64,000 bases of DNA, from NCBI GenBank assembly GCA_018343915.1, contig JABRWF010000002.1:372001-436000 (forward strand), given 5' to 3'. The translations under genes and the position numbers were made by a program. Of the stretch, positions 61,650 to 64,000 are shown piece after piece; the stretch's first letter is position 1, and each line of letters opens with the position of its first letter. This DNA is from Agroathelia rolfsii. Its lineage: Eukaryota; Basidiomycota; Agaricomycetes; Amylocorticiales; Amylocorticiaceae. The notes beneath the pieces were generated by a model. The model had not been told where the DNA came from. It made no database searches and saw only the letters and a list, made by a program, of their open reading frames with translations.

Positions 61650-61982
61650 TGCGGGTCAGTCAGTACTTTGTCAGTATGAAGTATTTTACACAGCCAAAAA
61701 AAATGAGGGGAAATGGGCAAGAATAGGAGCAGTTGAGAGGGCGAGTGTTCGGAGGATGATGAGAGGAGGCCTCAGCCAAGTCGTTGCCACAACTCGGTCT
61801 CGGTGGCGCCCGCAGCACTTGTTATTTATTATTATCAATATTAATATTTTTACACTTGGGATTCTATGATTATTATTGACCGAGGCAGTGCTTGTTGGCC
61901 AAGAGAGGGAGAGAGGGTCTAGCCTTTCTTGGCCAATACACAAGGTTTGTAGTCCCAAGTGTTGCTGAGTGCCCCCTTCATC
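61650..61982. promoter_or_regulatory. Shared divergent promoter, GH17 glucanase / POF1-like
   Basis: 333 bases between two divergent start codons. It includes an AT-rich core (61815-61875) that could serve both directions. No specific factor site was recognised. Confidence 0.5.
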
Positions 61983-63040
61983 ATGGCTTCCTCTTTTGCA
62001 ACACACGCCCACTCTCTCATCCAACGGGGCCCTTCTCCCGTCGAGCTCGTCCATATCCCTCATGAACGCTGGCCATTCATACCACTCTCAAGTTAGACAT
62101 TCAACACTCCGTAGCTACTTGAAGATCTCATCCATCTCTTTTCTCGATCGGATCGCCAGGAGCTCCTTTGGCATCTGCACCGCATCCACGGCGATCGCTA
62201 AACATCTCCGTCCTCGACTCGTCTTTTAATCCCCCTACGAGAGCACACCTCGCCTTGGCCAGGCTGCAGCCACCCTGCTCATGGCAGAATACCTCCGACG
62301 TGCACAACTTCGACGCCAAACTACTACTACTCTCCGTCTCGAATGCAGACAAACAACTCAAACCGGGAGATGCAAGTTACGTGCAGAGACTTGAGATGAT
62401 GACCCTCTTAGCCAAAGAGCTGGCGTCCAAATCTACCAATGACGATGATGATAATAATAGCAACAACGGCAACTCGGAGAATGACAACGTCGCAGTGGCT
62501 ATAATTGACGAACCCACCTTTGTCGGCAAATCACACAAGCTGCTCGATTTTCTCAACGCCAGGATATCCTCTCTCATCGATACACCGACTAGCGATGCCC
62601 TCCTACAGCCCAGGTTGACGTTCCTCATGGGCTTCGACACCCTTGAACGTCTCTTCGCACCGAGATATTACGGTCATTCCGAAGAGAGCATGTTTCAAGC
62701 GTTGCGATCGTTCTTCCTCCCCACTCCTTCCACGACCTCATCTTCCTCTCCATCATCCTTGGGCGGAGGTGGTGATGGTTCGCGCGTACTCTGCGCCCAC
62801 CGCGCTTTGGAGGCCTACCCATCTTCCTCCACTTCCACCTCCGAAGCAGACACCCTCGGTCTCGCACGCGAATTCATGGATGCCGATGCGTTGACGCTGG
62901 TGGATATCGGCGAAGACGAGAGCCGGTTCAGCTCGAGCGAGGTCAGACGCGGGGTAAAGAATGGTGATCTAGACTGGCGGAGGCTGGTGACGGAGGAGAT
63001 TGCAATATATATTCAGCGCGAGGGGTTGTTTATCTCATAA
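61983..63040 (+). CDS. POF1: POF1-type nicotinamide mononucleotide adenylyltransferase-like protein
   Basis: Two exons, 61983-62091 and 62160-63040, encode 329 aa. The first exon is short (MASSFATHAHSLIQRGPSPV...) and its join gives PLSRAPLASAPHPRRSLNIS. The nucleotidyltransferase core opens LDSSFNPPTRAHLAL, the counterpart of the GSFNPPTxGH nucleotide-binding motif. Further parts are YVQRLEMMTLLAKEL, FVGKSHKLLDFLN and LTFLMGFDTLERLFAPRYY. The closing FSSSEVRRGVKNGDLDWRRL corresponds to the ISxTxxR motif, followed by EIAIYIQREGLF. Asp/Asn and Ser runs (62440-62490, 62720-62770) are low-complexity inserts. By family it would act on nicotinamide mononucleotide in NAD synthesis or a related nucleotide; specificity is not certain from sequence. 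Confidence 0.82.
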
Positions 63041-64000
63041 GTGCCGCGTCTGTTCAGGGTCGACATGGGCGGATGCAGACGGGGGCCGCTAAGAGGTCCC
63101 TGACATGTAGCCACTACCATCCCTGTGATCTTGTTCTACGCGCGCCGTCCGTGGCAGGTTTGGATTGTCACTTATGGTGTATGATACGTAATGATGGATG
63201 TAATCTAATGGCGGAGCAAACTACAGCACTATACGTTGTAATACTGTTGCGGAATTCCTACTACTACGTAGTATGAGCAACAACAATCTCGGGGATTCTC
63301 ACGAAGAAGGTGAAGTTCAGAAAGGACGAAGGGAAAATAAATGAATAAAAATAAAAACCATAAATGCATCAGAAATGGTGAACGACTGAAATGTCAAAGG
63401 AAGAAAACTTGAAGCCGACTTGAGTGGCAATAGGGACTAAAAGATACTGATGGGATCAATTGGTAGATGACGGGTGAAATAATAGAGGAACATGTAGAGT
63501 TCATGTCCCTGGTCGATGTACGCAGGGGGAATGCGACTCAGTGCTTTACCCTGGGAAGTGGAGCAGTCCATTGGTATACACGCCAAACAGCTTTACTACT
63601 AGCAAACCTAAACGGCTTAATTTGATATTCTCATAATCTAGCTCGCCCATGCAATATTACAAATCAAACCTACAAAATGATAGCGATAGTAGTATAGTTT
63701 TCTTTCAGTGCTACAGTATCCCTTTAGGATCAACTTTGCAAGTACCCTCCCTATTAAATATGTAGATTTTAACCCACCAAGTGTGCGGCCGCACTAGCAG
63801 GAGGAAATCCACCTATAGCAAGTCTGTTTCCCTGTTCGTCGAACTACTTCTTTATCTTTTCTTCCTAATTTTCCCATGCCGCCCTAATCCTGAGCGGATT
63901 TAGATGCTTCATCGAGCTGGCAGCTTACTGGTATCTCTCTTGGGTTGCTGACACTGACATATTAATACATATATGTTGATACATCGGCTCGAGGTCCTGA
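63041..64000. other. Intergenic to window end, no gene seen
   Basis: 960 bases after the POF1-like gene, AT-rich overall. No ORF with family similarity and no RNA gene was recognised. A gene starting beyond the right edge cannot be excluded. Confidence 0.45.

Overview
This window is chromosomal DNA of a filamentous basidiomycete, most likely an Agaricomycete (mushroom-forming fungus). The evidence is the gene structure (many 45-70 bp GT-AG introns), the families present (a DUF6699 protein, the Agaricomycete type of BTB protein, thaumatin-like proteins), and a type I fatty acid synthase encoded as one beta-alpha fused polypeptide. All gene models were built by hand: exons were joined only where splice sites kept the frame and restored family motifs. 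No viral genome, CRISPR array, rRNA gene or intact transposon was seen.

Layout. 1-605 holds the 3' end of a BTB/POZ protein gene. 1638-2507 (+) encodes a small secreted protein with three W...CCL cysteine repeats. 3742-5646 (+) encodes a DUF6699 protein. 6207-9632 (-) is a Zn2Cys6 transcription factor. 10426-12005 (+) is a Cyp40 cyclophilin-TPR co-chaperone with a GC-AG intron. 13178-19341 (+) is a paladin-like triple phosphatase. 19410-21783 (-) is a stand-alone glycosyltransferase of the L-arabinokinase N-terminal type. It is divergent from 22053-25396 (+), the polyphosphate polymerase VTC4, and the two share a promoter with four CACGTG palindromes. 27178-28852 (-) is a Thr/Ser-rich single-pass membrane protein. 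30192-35902 (+) is a SNF5/INI1 chromatin-remodelling subunit of 1,752 aa.

36779-40676 holds two nearly identical thaumatin-like genes in head-to-head inverted orientation. They are 1.08 kb arms around a 1.69 kb loop. 42910-44607 (+) is a RagC/Gtr2-type GTPase. 44977-57751 (+) is the fused fatty acid synthase: 19 exons and 3,929 aa. 59236-61649 (-) is a membrane-anchored GH17 beta-glucanase, divergent from 61983-63040 (+), a POF1-type nucleotidyltransferase. The last 960 bases show no gene.

Most genes are conserved housekeeping functions: chromatin, TOR signalling, fatty acids, polyphosphate, cell wall and NAD-related metabolism. They do not form a single pathway cluster. The accessory elements are the CCL-repeat protein, the thaumatin inverted pair and the gene-poor stretch around it (about 36.8-42.9 kb). 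The most testable regulatory signal is the helically spaced CACGTG array at VTC4, which resembles Pho4-type phosphate control.
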